Shown: positions 1-36,196 of the stretch, piece after piece
Layout: every line of letters starts with the position of its first letter
Numbering within the stretch: the stretch's first letter is position 1
DNA from: Amoebidium appalachense
Lineage: Eukaryota > Ichthyosporea
Length of the DNA: 64,000 nt
NCBI GenBank assembly: GCA_963693365.1
Contig: CAVNZM010000002.1
Coordinates: 2,604,001 to 2,668,000 of the forward strand
Direction of reading: 5' to 3'
The notes under the pieces: model-generated
Databases searched by the model: none
Told to the model about the DNA's origin: nothing
The model's input: only the letters and a program-made list of their open reading frames with translations
Made by a program: the position numbers and the translations under genes

Positions 1-281
1 ACCCAAATTTGAATTGAATTTTCTTTTAAAGAAAAAAAAAACAAGAAAGAAAAATAAAATAGGAAAAATAGTTAGCAATACGTAATAAGGGTGTATGAAA
101 ATATGCAATTTTTGCAGCCTGATTTTGGTGGACCGCACGGTACCTAAAGATTTCGTACCCTTGAGCATGCAAACAACCTACTGCTGTTTTTTCCCATCCT
201 TGGCCTAAGGTTGTTCACAAAGTAGCAGGTAGTGAGAGATACAAGAAGAACACAATAGTAAGGTCAGGGGATGGGGTTTAC

Positions 282-399
282 CAGGTGTATTATCTTCGAA
301 CTCTGAAGGTGTGTCGTCTAAGGTGCGACCGCGCCGCCCGGCAAACACCTCTCCACATATGGCTGCAAGACACAGAGCGCTCACAAATGATCGAGCCAT
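282..399 (-). CDS. Secreted or exported protein, first exon only (partial)
   Basis: The reading frame starts with ATG at 399-397 and encodes a classic signal peptide: MARS, then a hydrophobic core (FVSALCLAAICG), then a likely cleavage site after VFA at residues 18-20. An acidic stretch follows (residues 28-36). A GTAAAC donor follows CACCTG at 281-280, so this exon is 118 nt and ends in phase 1. The donor is followed closely by a C-rich run (CCCATCCCC), as in other introns here. No convincing second exon is visible before base 1, so the rest of the gene probably lies outside the window. The mature protein cannot be identified. The signal peptide is read directly; the exon model is inference. 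Confidence 0.45.
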
Positions 400-870
400 T
401 CTGTGATATGAGAAACATAGTAGTTGAGTATGTTATCGGAAAAGGCATAGTATGAGGGAGGCGTGTTTTTTGTTTCTGTATGGTTGTGGGTAGGCTCCAA
501 CATTCACTCTTGCAGACACACCAAGTCTTATGGAACGTGTAACATTGCCAGGCTAAAGTAGTCGTACTTGTATCTTTGAATATTTGTGGTGATCTGTTGA
601 CCCTCATCTGTGTAGAGTGAATAATCGTAGCTCCCATGACCTCCTGATTCCGGAATTTAACACGGGATAAAGAGAAGCTATGTACTGTTGTAATACAGAA
701 CCAATCTGTTTGCGTGCGTATGCTTGTGACTCCAGGAAAATATGTCCCAGAAGCACCCGTGCCGTGTTTGCCCACGTTGCGGACATGGGAAGCTATATAT
801 ATATATATATATATACGCAATCATACAGGTGTGTGTTGTGCAAGTGTAGAAGCACGTGTGTATGCGTGCA

Positions 871-901
<31 letters not shown>

Positions 902-949
902 ACGTGTGTGTGTGTGTGTATATATATGTTGTGTGTGTGTGTGTGTGTG

Positions 950-1011
<62 letters not shown>

Positions 1012-1097
1012 TGCGTGCGTGCGTGTTTGTGTGTGGGTTCATTGTGTGCATCTGCAGGGGAATCCCCTGCGTGCCCGTGTGCTCGTGTGCTCGTGTG

Positions 1098-1143
<46 letters not shown>

Positions 1144-1158
1144 TGCGTGTGTGCCCGT

Positions 1159-1189
<31 letters not shown>

Positions 1190-2750
1190 CGTGTGCCTAT
1201 GTGTTTGGTAGTGTACTTGTAAAATGGTTGTGCTTGGCAAGGATACCCATCGACGTGTCCATCGTCAAAAGTGGCATTTTGGACAAGGGTTAAAGTTGGG
1301 GTATTCGTTTGACGCACTTTAGGGGTTACCCACTGAGCTGGTTATAGAGCAGTGTAGTCGAGATGAGGTCTATGAGTGTTTCCCATGCAGACTGTGAGTG
1401 CGTTACGTATGCCACAGTGTGCAGAATGTCCTAACCTCGATATCACCTATACCCTTTTTTTTGCGTTAGATAAAGGAGAAACGTATCTTCTCCGTTATAG
1501 TGAGTACCCTGCGTCTACTCTATATTCCAGTGACGAAGTCTGTGATCATGACGAAGATTGTTTGTTTTGTGCACTGCACAAAGCAAGATCCGAGTTGCGC
1601 ATGCACACAAGTTACTTGTGTACACGACACGCTATTGTCGAGGGGGGCGGCAAATGTGGGCTTGCCCACGTAGATTGCAATTATTCCAAGCCTCCTACCT
1701 ATTGGCTATTCATTCAACTTCTTTGTTTACCAGAAAGGAATTGGCTAAGCTAAACCAATAGGCAGATATGAGGTACCAGTCATATCATGCAGACACTTCA
1801 CCTTTTCTAGGTGGTGCGATAATATTCAATAGAAGGACAGATCTGCACTATCAAGTGCCAATCAAAAGCGGTAAATCAAACACAAAAACCAATCACATTC
1901 AACCTGAGCTAGAGCAAGCGCAGACCAGACCTTCAAGTTCACGCGTACGAGGACTAACACTTTCAGACGTTGCCCTGTCAGCCTGTGCGGACTATCGCAC
2001 CTTCCGATGTAACGGCCGAAGACTGGTTTTCATAGAAAATCGGATGTAGATTTTTCTGATTATTAGCCAATCACTGGAAGAAAAGTGATCAAGGTGGGTA
2101 ATGAATTTGGATTAACTTATATATAAACCGGCTGTCAAAACTATGAGGCTGTAAACGTATTATATATATATATTAGAAGAATTTATAAGAAGAAAATATA
2201 AAGATATTATTTTTTTACATACAAGCACAATGCACATGTGCTGAGCTACAAAAAGTTCACATAGAACACAATGCATACGGCTCTACCGAAATACCTATAG
2301 GCTATAGCCAATCAGAAAACAACCGTGCACGCCGCAGTATTTGTATACGTATATGTATATTACAATTGTTAAGCTTATAAGCGCCACATGCACAGCGTGC
2401 ATCAGCATATAATATTAAATTTTGTTTTGGGTCTTTTTTGGAGGAGCATCCAGACACATTAGACAGTATAAATTCGAATTCTGGGTCCATTCGTGCGTCT
2501 TCGTCAGTCCATTGGTGGCTGGCACCCGGCGTCGGCGGCCGGCCGGATATTGCAATTCTGTATTTGCAATGGCCTCTGTCCGTCTCGCACAATTGAGCAC
2601 AGAGTTATGTGAAAGCGCATTCCGCATGATCTTGAAAAGCATACAACTGTACAGATATGCATGTATTCCCGACGTCTCAGCTTTGCTAAAGAAAACAAAA
2701 CTCGTACTAGTACTGTGCTTCCGGTAACGATCGATAGGGAATATGACGTT
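400..2750. other. Gene-poor stretch with GT repeats
   Basis: It holds a (TA)n tract at about 795-814 and a compound (GT)n block at about 866-1200. A 125-codon frame at 1376-1753 (+) has no recognisable domain, splice context or codon bias, so I do not call it a gene. An AT-rich zone lies at 2100-2240. I see nothing else that can be supported. Confidence 0.6.
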
Positions 2751-2995
2751 AGACACAACAGTTGATTTTTAAGGTTATTGAAAGAATTGCAGAGATCTCC
2801 GGCCGGCCGGATACGATTAAAAAAGTTTTTGGAACTATCCCAAAACTGCCTAAATATCCGGATATATCCCATATCCCGAGGGCCCCTAAATATCCTGTGG
2901 AGATGCGGGATTTTTTTACATAGGCTTAATCGTATCCGGCCGGCCGGAGATCTCTGCAATTCTTTCAATAACCTTAAAAATCAACTGTTGTGTCT
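2751..2995. repeat. Perfect 70-bp inverted repeat with a 105-bp loop
   Basis: Bases 2751-2820 are the exact reverse complement of 2926-2995. Each arm contains GAGATCTC followed by the palindromic core GGCCGGCCGG. The loop (2821-2925) is AT-rich with no long frame. As DNA or RNA it would fold into a 70-bp stem. Outer termini read AGACACAACA and its complement. No clear target-site duplication flanks it. It may be a foldback or MITE-like element, or a recent inverted duplication. The two similar short frames that begin inside the arms are a by-product of the symmetry. Confidence 0.9.
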
Positions 2996-3759
2996 TTCTC
3001 AGTATGCCGTGCATACTTGCATATCTTTCCGTCGATTAAATCCAGTCAAAAGTGAATATCATGCTCCATTCTCATACCACGATCGCTCAAAAAGGGGGGA
3101 TTTGGGACCGATCGATTTGCGAGCTATAGAGTCTAAGGCCCATAATCGTTCGCGATGCCGAACCTTGGCCGGCACGCAGACGTCGCAGAGGCCCATATCC
3201 ATGCATGGCCGACGTGGCCCACTGTGTATTAGCTCTCAGCTCTGAAAAGACAAACGAACTATAGCTATAGAAATATGATAGGCAGTGCATGCATGTATAC
3301 GTATATACGGCAGGTTTGCCTACATCATGTACATGTATGTATCTGTTGCCTCCGAGGCTCCGAGTTGATGATCATGGTGCATGCATAATTTCACCACGTT
3401 ACCGGCTTGGATGACGTCGACATCGAAAAGCAACACGTGTAGTACTACTACCTACTTAAACGGTGCCGCGGCTCATCGAAAAACACGTCCCTTGGAAAAC
3501 CTTCATATGAAATATCTACGTCACGTAATTGCAAAAGATTGGCGCTTTTTGTACGTCTTTTCGGCCCCATTAAACTTTTATTAGTTAGTTAGTAGTACAT
3601 GGCCATGCATGTATGCTCTAAAATATTGTGTTATCTGAACTATCTGGCCCTATCAGTATTGAAATCACATGGCACCCAGGCCATCAAATTATTATTAGAG
3701 CACAAAGAGGCTCCGCTGATACATGCATTCGCACTAACTAGTGGTGTCACGTTGATAGC

Positions 3760-3796
<37 letters not shown>

Positions 3797-4837
3797 TTTT
3801 TCCCCTCGAACTCCGGCGACCACATTTTTGGGGGGATTCTTGTTGGCGGGCAAGCATCATCTGCAGACTTTGAACCACGTGCATGGGCCCGATGGGAAGG
3901 GGCTGTGCATGTGGATAAGATTTCTATTATTGAAGATTAAGCGTAGTAGACACAGTTGCTCACTAATTCATGTATTCGTAGGCTGTTTACTCAAGGCACA
4001 AAGACCAGCCTCGGGTATGAGGGGTTTATGCCCGGTATATCCCCACAGCATTATATCAGGTACATACATGTATATGGACGCTAATAAACAGCACATTCCC
4101 CCTATATGGATGTTGGGTGTTGTTTATTATTATGATCACACGTGGTAAATAAAGTTAATCAAACAGAATATAGGCATTAATAGCAATTTTTTGACATTGT
4201 TATCGGCCCGTTGGGCTCTTCGTTTTCTTTTTTTTAATTACTTCATGTATCTCAATTATTGACTCAGTTGCATAAAGGGTTTTTTTTGTGTGTGTGGGGG
4301 GGGGGGGGGGGAGGGAGGGGGGGGGGGGGGGGGAGGAGGGAGGGGGAGGGAAGAGAAGGGTGAAAGCTTTGCGTGTGTAGGGGGAGGGGGGAGGGGGGGG
4401 GGGGGGGGGGGGACACATCGCATATCCGACGACAAGCACATTGACTCATTATGCACACTGACATGGTTGCTTATTATTCAGCAGTGTGGGCCGCCGCGAA
4501 TTGGATAATACTCGGGTAGTTGTACAATACAAATAGTTGTTTTGGTGACAACAAAAAACTGTTTGTTTGAAATTGCATGACAAGAGAGGCATAGACTAAG
4601 CCTGAGAACTAATCGGGTATCGAATACTTAACTGAAGTATGCAGATTCCTATGTTTACGCCCTTTCCACCGTTTCGAAAGTAAACTCCCCCCCCCCCTCT
4701 CCCTACCCCCCCCCTCCTCCCCCCCCCCCCCCCAAAAAAAAAAAAAAAAAAAAAACGGAAAAAGAAAAACGCCAGTAGTGCCACTTACGGAATCCAACCC
4801 AACCGTGAATTGAGGTGCCCAGCTACTCGTAGGCGGC
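2996..4837. other. Spacer downstream of the VWA-GTPase gene
   Basis: It contains a run of 36 C at 3761-3796, G-rich tracts at about 4296-4411, and a C-rich block followed by poly(A) at about 4687-4756. I see no protein-coding region, tRNA or rRNA in it. Confidence 0.6.
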
Positions 4838-13788
<8,951 letters not shown>

Positions 13789-14979
13789 TTTTGAAGTCCC
13801 TCGCCTCGAAGCAACACAGGCTGGCAGAATAATGGGAGGCAAGACAGTATATACCGTATATTCTATGCTCAAAGATCGAGGCTAGACTTTGGGCTGGGTC
13901 TGCAGGGCAAAGTGAATGTTGAAGATACACATTTTGTGCTTTTATACTTGACTGAGTGATATAAAAACAGATTCCAGTCACCGTGGCAGTGCAGTGTAGA
14001 TCGACATGTGACTGCATGAGGCAACACGAAGTCGTGTGCATCGATGATGAACGGCCACGTAATAAATATGACGACACAAATTGACAGGCAAACCCAGTTT
14101 TGATAGACCAGGGGGGAGCTCGGTGGAGGCAAGCACTGGCTTAGGCTGTATTATTATGGTGTGCCCGTAACGTGTATGTTTCTGTTATACCAGCTAATGT
14201 GCATATCCATCATGCGGCCACATGACTGTGCCTAGCCTAAGGGCGCCCTCATGGTGCAAAAAAACACTTTGTGAATTATCTTACTGCCCTTGCTTAGAGT
14301 GATTGAAAACGCTGTAGAGATAGCTACTGTATCTTGACGGCAAGGGAATCTCAATACATGTACATGTCACATAAACAACCTTTTTGACAAGGTCCTGTCT
14401 CCCAATTGCAATCGTAAATTACGGACCCCAACGTTCGTTGCTACTTGAATGAAAGGGCTTTCTCATGACGTGAAAGTTTACGTAGTTCTAGTAGAACTGA
14501 ACCGTACGTGATGGGTTTTCCCATGGTTCAGAACATGTTTGTTTACTTATGTAATCGACGGTCACCATTAGTACATGTACTGTACTAGTAGGCTCAGTTC
14601 AAGGGCCTGCTACGTATCGTATTACGTTACGTAAAAGTTGCAGCTTGGGCTACATATTCAGTTAGCATATTTCACTGACAGTCTGAGAATATGTCAACAC
14701 GAAAACTGAAGGTGTATAAAAGCATCCCCGCACTACAAGATTGCACCCTATTTCAAAATCAGTCCGGGTATACGTAGCTATAGCAGCTCTAGAGTTTCTT
14801 TACCCCCTCTCCGGTTTGTCAGACATATATACACGTAGATTTAGGTCACCACCTCACAATATTTCGGCTGGTTATGATGATAGGTGCACACAAGTTGCAT
14901 GAATATATACTTTTTTTTTGGGTTAAACGCAGACATCCGCTGAACAGTTTAACAGTACTAGTACTAGTAGTTGCTTGTC
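13789..14979. other. Divergent intergenic region between the VWA-GTPase gene and the coiled-coil gene
   Basis: The two genes point away from each other and share about 1.2 kb of upstream DNA free of long homopolymers, unlike most of the window. A TATA-like sequence (TATAAAAG) lies near 14716 on the + strand. Frames on the - strand at 13.5-14.1 kb have no domain and overlap the inferred first exon, so they are not called. Confidence 0.5.
14715..14723 (+). promoter_or_regulatory. TATA-box-like element upstream of the coiled-coil gene
   Basis: GTATAAAAGC sits in homopolymer-free sequence and faces the downstream + strand gene. Transcription would start about 30 bp later if it functions. The same TATAAAAG string precedes the SH2 gene. 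This is a motif match only. Confidence 0.4.
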
Positions 14980-15452
14980 ATGTTCTTGTCCAGGACCTGT
15001 GAGTGGGTGTGTTCACTTGTGGCCAAAGCCTACATCTTTGCAACAAGTGGTCGAGACTTTGAAGAGGAGCTCGAGCAACGTTAACAGCAGCTCTGCTACG
15101 TTCACGCCCCCAAGAACGGCACCATGGCTCCGCCCAGGCAGCAAACGACACCCACCAGTCGCAGAGACAACAGAAATGGTTGTGAAAGCTGCAATCGGTG
15201 TGGTGACTCCACTTTTTCGAGCCAACACACTTGTTTTGGCGGCATGCGAGGTCGGGGGGATGCAAACACTCCCAACGGACTCGAAAACATCAACCTCAAC
15301 AAGGGCTCCCACACCGACCAACCAGAGCCCACCTTGCCCTCAGCCCAAGCCGGAGGTTCTTGCATCATAAAAAACGGTGCACGTCAAACCCCTACCACCC
15401 AGCACAAGACCACAACAAGCGGTGACGCGGCCGCTACAAGTAACACAGGCTC

Positions 15453-19067
<3,615 letters not shown>

Positions 19068-19088
19068 ACGGGCTGCGGTTCATGGGTT

Positions 19089-19094
19089 AATAAA
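19089..19094 (+). terminator. Polyadenylation signal of the coiled-coil gene
   Basis: AATAAA lies 22 bp after the TGA at 19065-19067, in the expected position for 3' end formation. Confidence 0.55.
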
Positions 19095-19586
19095 TGAAAT
19101 TGTCATGATCACTCCAATTGAATATGCCTGTGTGTCATCTTGCTCTCTCAGTTTCGTGTGTCGCTGTTAAATGATTCTTCTCTGCATTGAATTTCACACA
19201 TTGTCAAGTAGGAAGTTAAGTAGGAGCTCCAAAATGGTGGTATGACACACTGCAGAACAAAACGTCGGATAGTACAATCTAAACGAAGTTTCAATGGTCA
19301 TTGTGCATTTCAACGGTGCTCAACCTTGTGAAAGGCCGACATAGATCTTTTAGACATTACACAACCATTAGCTTTTTGTATCTGAGTTGCGTTGATATCG
19401 ATGTATCCGAGTAGTGTCACACAATATACTAATAAAAAGCCTGAAAAGAAGTAACAAAAACAAACACTTTTATTCACTATAATAATAAAAATTGCTATGA
19501 ACGGGCAAAGTTTTGCCCCTTACAAAACCCAAACTTTGTGACCGTGCAAACTCAGAACCACATGATTACCTTCCTGTGTCGTCAGC

Positions 19587-19622
<36 letters not shown>

Positions 19623-20548
19623 TTTAGATCTCCCATCTCGATCTTTTACTACACACCGTGACACACACACACACTCTCTCTCTCCCTCCCTCCCTCCCTC
19701 CCCACCCTTCCATCTCTCTCTCTCTCTCTCTCTCTCCCCCCCTCCCTCCCTCCCTCCCTCCCCACCCTTCCATCTCTCTCTCTCTCCTTATCACCATCTC
19801 TTTCCCTCACTCTCCCCTCTCTCCAATATCGATTTCTCACCCCCCGCCCCCGCCCCTCCGCTTTCTCTCTCTTCCAGTTACTTAGAAATTTGTCTCCCTC
19901 CCTCCCTCCCCGCCCTCCCTCCTTCCCTCTCTCTCTCTCCCCCTCTTTCTGTCTCTCTCCCCCTCTCCCCCCTCTCCCCCCCCCCCCCCCCCTCCCTCCC
20001 TCCCTGTACCATTTCAGGTCATCCAGGTACATTCACTCCCTTTCTCGGTTTGAGTTGCCCCTCTGCCTTCCCTCCCCCCGGCCCGCTCTTCGGACGAATA
20101 CCACCCACTCGCGCTTTTGTTATTTGTGGGTGGAGGTGGGTGGGGAGGTGGGGGTGGGGGGAAATGGTGTGTGTACATGTGTGTGTGTGTGTGGTGGGGG
20201 GGGGGGGGGGGGGGGGGGGAAGGGGGGAGTTTGTGTGTGTACATGTATGTGTTGGGGTGGGGGGGAGGGGGGGGGGGGGGGAGAGGGGAAGGGTCGAAAT
20301 ACAAAATTGATTCACCACTATGAAGGGGGGGGGGGGGGGGGGGCTGAGGTTCAGATCACCACTTTGATGATGTAACTTCTGGTTTGCCTCAAAACGTTGT
20401 TGAACAACTTTGGCCCCCCAGGGTCTACCACACGGCAATGGTAACCGTACCGACTGAACATGATCGAGCCTTTGTGAGAGAGGGAGAGACAGATGGGGGA
20501 GGGGGGGGCAGAGGGGGGGGGGGGGGGGGGGGGGAGGAGAGGAGGAGA

Positions 20549-20609
<61 letters not shown>

Positions 20610-21708
20610 TGTGTGTGTGTCGTGTGTGTGAGGAAGGAGGGCGGAAGGGGGGGATGGAGGGGGGGGGGGGGGAGGGGGGAGGGGGAGGGGGAGGGGGGAG
20701 AGGGAAAGATAGTGAGAGAGCGAGCAAACGTCATTGCACTGCTTTTTTTTTTTTTTTTTTTTTTTGGCGGGGAGCTCCCGCGGGGGGGGGGGGAAGGGGG
20801 GGGGGGGGGGGGGGGGGTGTTTCTCATCACACTCGGAGGGAGGGGGGGGATGTATTTCCGCACATGTCACTATATATTTCACAAGGCAGATATGACTGCA
20901 CCGTGACCAGCACGAAAAAATCCACACTACGTACATGAGGGTGCTTATCTAACATCGACCCCCCCCCCCCCCTCCCTCTCTCCCCCAACCACCAACTTCA
21001 ACAGCCAATGCACTTTATCCTTTGATGGCTCAGTGAGCAACTACCCACCATCACATTCACTTTGAGCCAATCACACCTTCTCACATAACTGTTAGTGGTC
21101 ACAAACACATGGTCGGGTAAGAAGCATAATAGATCATCTCGTAATACCGTTTATATCACGGTTGTATATGTGCTTTCCTACTTTTTGCATTCAAGTCCAC
21201 GTTATATGCTCGTTAGCAATTCGGCGTAAAAAAACAAGCACAAAAAGAGCAAATGCTCTATAAAAATCCTGTAAGTTGAAGAATTAGTAATAATATCCGT
21301 TCACTCCTACATATATTTCCCGGTATTATGTGCAAATATGTACCCGTAAATCGGTGAGAACAGAAAAAAACGGGCGCAATGCAATAATTGGCCCTCATAT
21401 TTAGAATCCAGTGTTCGCAACCGTATTTATATATCTCAGGTCACCTATATTCGTATCATATATTTTTTCACCTATATTATCTGGAATATACTAAGTTCAT
21501 ATAGAATATCCACCTTTATTTTCATATCCCGTACACTATATACTCCTATATTATATACTGAACATCATCAGTATCATATTTCCATAGCATGTTCACCTCT
21601 AATCGCTGCAATCACATCCACTCGCGGGGAGGGGGGGGGGGGGGGGGGGGGGGGGCGCAAGCACAACATAAGCAAACCACCCTACTTGGCAGGCACCATA
21701 ATGCACTT
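19095..21708. other. Intergenic region between two convergent genes
   Basis: The stretch 19100-19560 is ordinary AT-balanced sequence without a gene. From 19586 to 20870 it is nearly all low complexity: poly(C) at about 19588-19622, CT blocks, G-rich blocks, a GA tract near 20550-20610 and poly(T) at 20743-20765. From 21130 to 21600 it becomes AT-rich and repeat-free. I see no reading frame with real composition. Confidence 0.6.
21515..21520 (-). terminator. Possible polyadenylation signal of the CDPK gene
   Basis: AATAAA on the - strand, about 190 bp downstream of the CDPK stop codon, within AT-rich sequence. Motif match only. Confidence 0.4.
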
Positions 21709-33547
<11,839 letters not shown>

Positions 33548-34072
33548 GATAAAAATTCAACAGAAGGCTCGTGTTTATTGCAGGTTCATCAAACTGTACC
33601 AAGTAGGCTATAAGCTAGTGAAAGAGGATGGAACTACGGGGTGCTGATCTAGATTGACCAAAAACATAGTCGGGGTTGAAGCAGCACATAGCCAACCAGG
33701 AAGAATGGGTAAAGCCTGGTGAAGACGCAGAAGGTATCACCACTACCACCCCCCTTGCCCTTCGTACATACAAACAACGCCGGCCTTACATAGTCACAGT
33801 GGAATTTCGGAAAACGTACCTGACTTGAGTCGGAGTGGGTGATCGGATCTAAGATCTTAGCCAAACACAGTATCGAGGGAATGTCGTCTATCGAGGGAAT
33901 GTAGGTTCGCAATTAAGGCCTCCTAAATAGCTCACCTATTTAGGAGGCCTTGTTCGCAATGCAATGTATCGTGTAGCCGCCACACCTTTAATAAATTATA
34001 CAGTTTCACTTCAGTCTATATGCATACGCAAGAGGAGCAGTAACTCCGAACGACGGTTCTTAACCATTTATT
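33548..34072. other. Region upstream of the CDPK start
   Basis: It should contain the CDPK promoter. No TATA box is evident on the - strand. An 87-codon - strand frame at 33649-33912 has no recognisable content. A tandem pair of TATCGAGGGAATGT sits near 33872 and 33889. Confidence 0.4.
33905..33960. mobile_element. Short foldback insertion with 9-bp flanking direct repeats
   Basis: A perfect 16-bp stem (33915-33930 with 33936-33951, sequence AAGGCCTCCTAAATAG) closes a 5-nt loop. It is bracketed by identical GTTCGCAAT copies at 33905-33913 and 33952-33960. The geometry is that of a tiny foldback element with a 9-bp target-site duplication, or of a templated insertion. The structure is seen; its origin is inferred. 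Confidence 0.55.
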
Positions 34073-34276
34073 ATAGGGCTTGTGAACTTAGACCGACTCC
34101 GAGTAGGAATGGAAGTGTTCGAGGGAGAGTCTTACTGTGACCATATGACGGCGTTTGTAGCGTCCGGCCAACTATATGATTCCAAGGGACAGCAACCAAT
34201 TACAACGCACAAATATGTTCGGATAGATCTGGGCAATCTACCGTGGCAGTCAGAAACTGATAAGCAACGATATTAA
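34073..34276 (+). CDS. Possible terminal exon of an unidentified protein
   Basis: A frame opens after an acceptor-like TTATTATAG near 34077 and runs to TAA at 34274-34276. It contains motifs such as RLRVGMEVFEGE and HKYVRIDLGNLPW, which have natural composition and no low complexity. There is no ATG at its start and no upstream exon that I can identify, so it may be a 3' exon of a small gene or a chance frame. I recognise no family. Confidence 0.25.
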   Translation: MGLVNLDRLRVGMEVFEGESYCDHMTAFVASGQLYDSKGQQPITTHKYVRIDLGNLPWQSETDKQRY

Positions 34277-34512
34277 TCGATTGTTCCTCTCTTATCATAG
34301 CCTCTGATAAAGCATTACATTATACCATTGTAGCTATTTTATTTTCAAATGGCCGATGCAACGGCGATGCCAGCTAAAAATCAATATATTTCTTAATGTG
34401 CATACACACAGTTGCACTGTACATCGGTCGCAGGCATATGCATACGCGCGTACGCATGTACATATATGGCATCAGTATACGTACATGCCGCCGGGCAGTT
34501 GAGCACCAACGC

Positions 34513-34921
34513 TGAAGTATGGCTCACAACTTGAAGGCCTCCTCCATCGGGTTTTGAACCGGAGCACTTGGCCATGGTGTCCTTAGACCGATGGCTAAAC
34601 CATCTAGGCCAAAAAGTTAAAGAAACACCAAGGCTATATGCCTTTGCCATACCACAACCCCCCCTTCCAACAGGCTTCGTCCTCGAAGCCGTCACACGCT
34701 CGTGTGCGCGCTTTCGAACTCGACAGCTCACTCACCTCGTTAGAGTCCGGGGGTCTTCATCATCAAGTCACAGCGCATGTGACTCATAAAAGGATCGCTC
34801 GCCCGCCTGCGGCGGCGTCCGCACCTCCACCACTGAAGTATGCATATGGCGGCTCACCGTTGAAAAAGGCCTCGTCCATCGGGGACTGAAGTATGGCTCA
34901 CAAAAAGGCCTCCTCCATCGC
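34513..34921. repeat. Threefold short repeat around the tRNA-like element
   Basis: A unit of about 38-48 bp, beginning TGAAGTATG and ending GGCCTC(C/G)TCCATCG, occurs at 34513-34550, 34835-34882 and 34888-34921. The last two are adjacent. The copy at 34513 joins the SINE-like repeat, suggesting local duplication of its end. Confidence 0.55.
34536..34657 (-). repeat. tRNA-like dispersed repeat, copy 1
   Basis: Read on the - strand it contains GGCCTAGATGG, an internal CTTGGTGTTTCT-type flank, and GGTTCAAAACC (34550-34560), close to the RNA polymerase III B box. A second, diverged copy lies at 35110-35248. Stems are imperfect and no complete cloverleaf forms. A tRNA-derived SINE is the most likely reading. 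Confidence 0.5.
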
Positions 34922-35109
34922 TGGCACGTACTGACTGTGCCCTCTAGCCTATCACAGTGTACGATAAATCGACGCTGGCTGAGCAAGGTAGGCGAGTCAC
35001 GTGATCAGCCGCTCTCCGTATCGTCCGCGTCTCCTTGAAAAATAACGGACTCCCTCAGAACCACGGCCATCGAGAAACACCTAGATGGCCGTGCTCAGAA
35101 CTTAGAAGG

Positions 35110-35248
35110 TAGCAGCCATGATCGGAATTTCAACCCGAGGGCCAAGCTTGGTGTCCCATGTCCATAGGGCCATCTAGGCCAAAAAGGCTAGCTCTCCTTC
35201 AGGGAGAAACACCAAGGCTAGTGCTATATGCCTTTGCCATACCACACG
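35110..35248 (-). repeat. tRNA-like dispersed repeat, copy 2
   Basis: It shares with copy 1 the string GGCCTAGATGG, the flank GTGGTATGGCAAAGGCATAT and the CTTGGTGTTTCT block. Its B-box-like sequence is GGGTTGAAATTCC (complement of 35124-35136). It carries an extra segment between the flank and the core. Confidence 0.5.
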
Positions 35249-36037
35249 ACACCAATAACTCAACTTGGGGTTGCATAAAATTTTGGAGAAGATACTGAAG
35301 AGCATATGGCTTACTTCAGACGGTACGTCATGGTAGCTTGCAGAATACAGTCAACAGTAGTAGGTGTAGGTACTCAGGGAGGAAAGAAAAAAATAGATAC
35401 GCGGGGGAGCCTATTTGCCACACGGGCCAGTGGCCACTGGCCCACAACTTACAAGCCCACGGCCCGGGCGAATTTTGTAGAACCAACATAACATTAGATC
35501 CCGGTAATCGATTGGCTTTCCTGATCTTCGGTGTTATCCAATCAACGCATTTGTTAGCATTCCATTCCATTTCCACATACATACCAGAGGGCCTGGAGGG
35601 CAGGGGCTCGAGCAAGCAGGATCATATGATAGCCTAATGTGACGGGAACCTTGATAAGGCTCGTATATATGGCGCCGCTGGAGAGACATGGCATATGTTT
35701 TACTTTCTGCATCAAACAGGTTAGTCTAAAATAGATTATTGAGTCGCCATCGGCGCATTGGGTGCACCGCACTGCAGCTGCGCACGCACGATTGTGTCGC
35801 ACGTACCATGCATGTCTCGGGCCGTCGGCAATCGGAAAGTCGAGGCTATGGGATGCCCCCAAAACCATTGTATTCAGGGGGGATTCAACCCTAAAACTTT
35901 TTTTTCTTTTGACTGGATTTATTCGACGGAAAGATATGCCTAAAACTTACTCAATTTATCGATCAGCTTTCGTTGCCCAATAAACTTTGACACCGGGCTT
36001 ATTTTTTTTTTGGATTTATTTCAGTGTAAGTTTTACA

Positions 36038-36196
36038 TTTAAGGAGAAAGGGTTCATTTTGAGATTTCACTATGTAATTGATCAAATTTCATATGTAGGA
36101 TTATCGACCCCCACTGAGTATCGGGAGTTAGGGAGTATGGGGGATTACGATCTGCCGTTATGCACATGCATGGTTCACGGCCGCACTCAATTTGAT
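36038..36196 (+). repeat. Dispersed 158-bp repeat, copy A
   Basis: It matches 47630-47787 in inverted orientation with about three substitutions. Both copies keep the same open frame, with motifs FHYVIDQISYVG and EYRELGSMGDYD. Flanking DNA differs between the copies. This copy lies in the spacer upstream of the SH2 gene. Confidence 0.8.

Noticed and set aside
680-1317. Overlapping frames of Cys-Val or Thr-His repeats
   Set aside because: They are translations of (GT)n or (CA)n microsatellites. The same holds at 5.5-6.2, 16.3, 22-24, 27.5-28.1, 30.3-30.9, 40.6-42.1 and 47.8-48.1 kb.
2504-3245. Two frames on opposite strands starting with the same residues
   Set aside because: Their similarity is a by-product of the 70-bp inverted repeat.
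34536-34657. Functional tRNA gene
   Set aside because: There is a B-box-like string but no complete cloverleaf, and a diverged second copy indicates a dispersed repeat.
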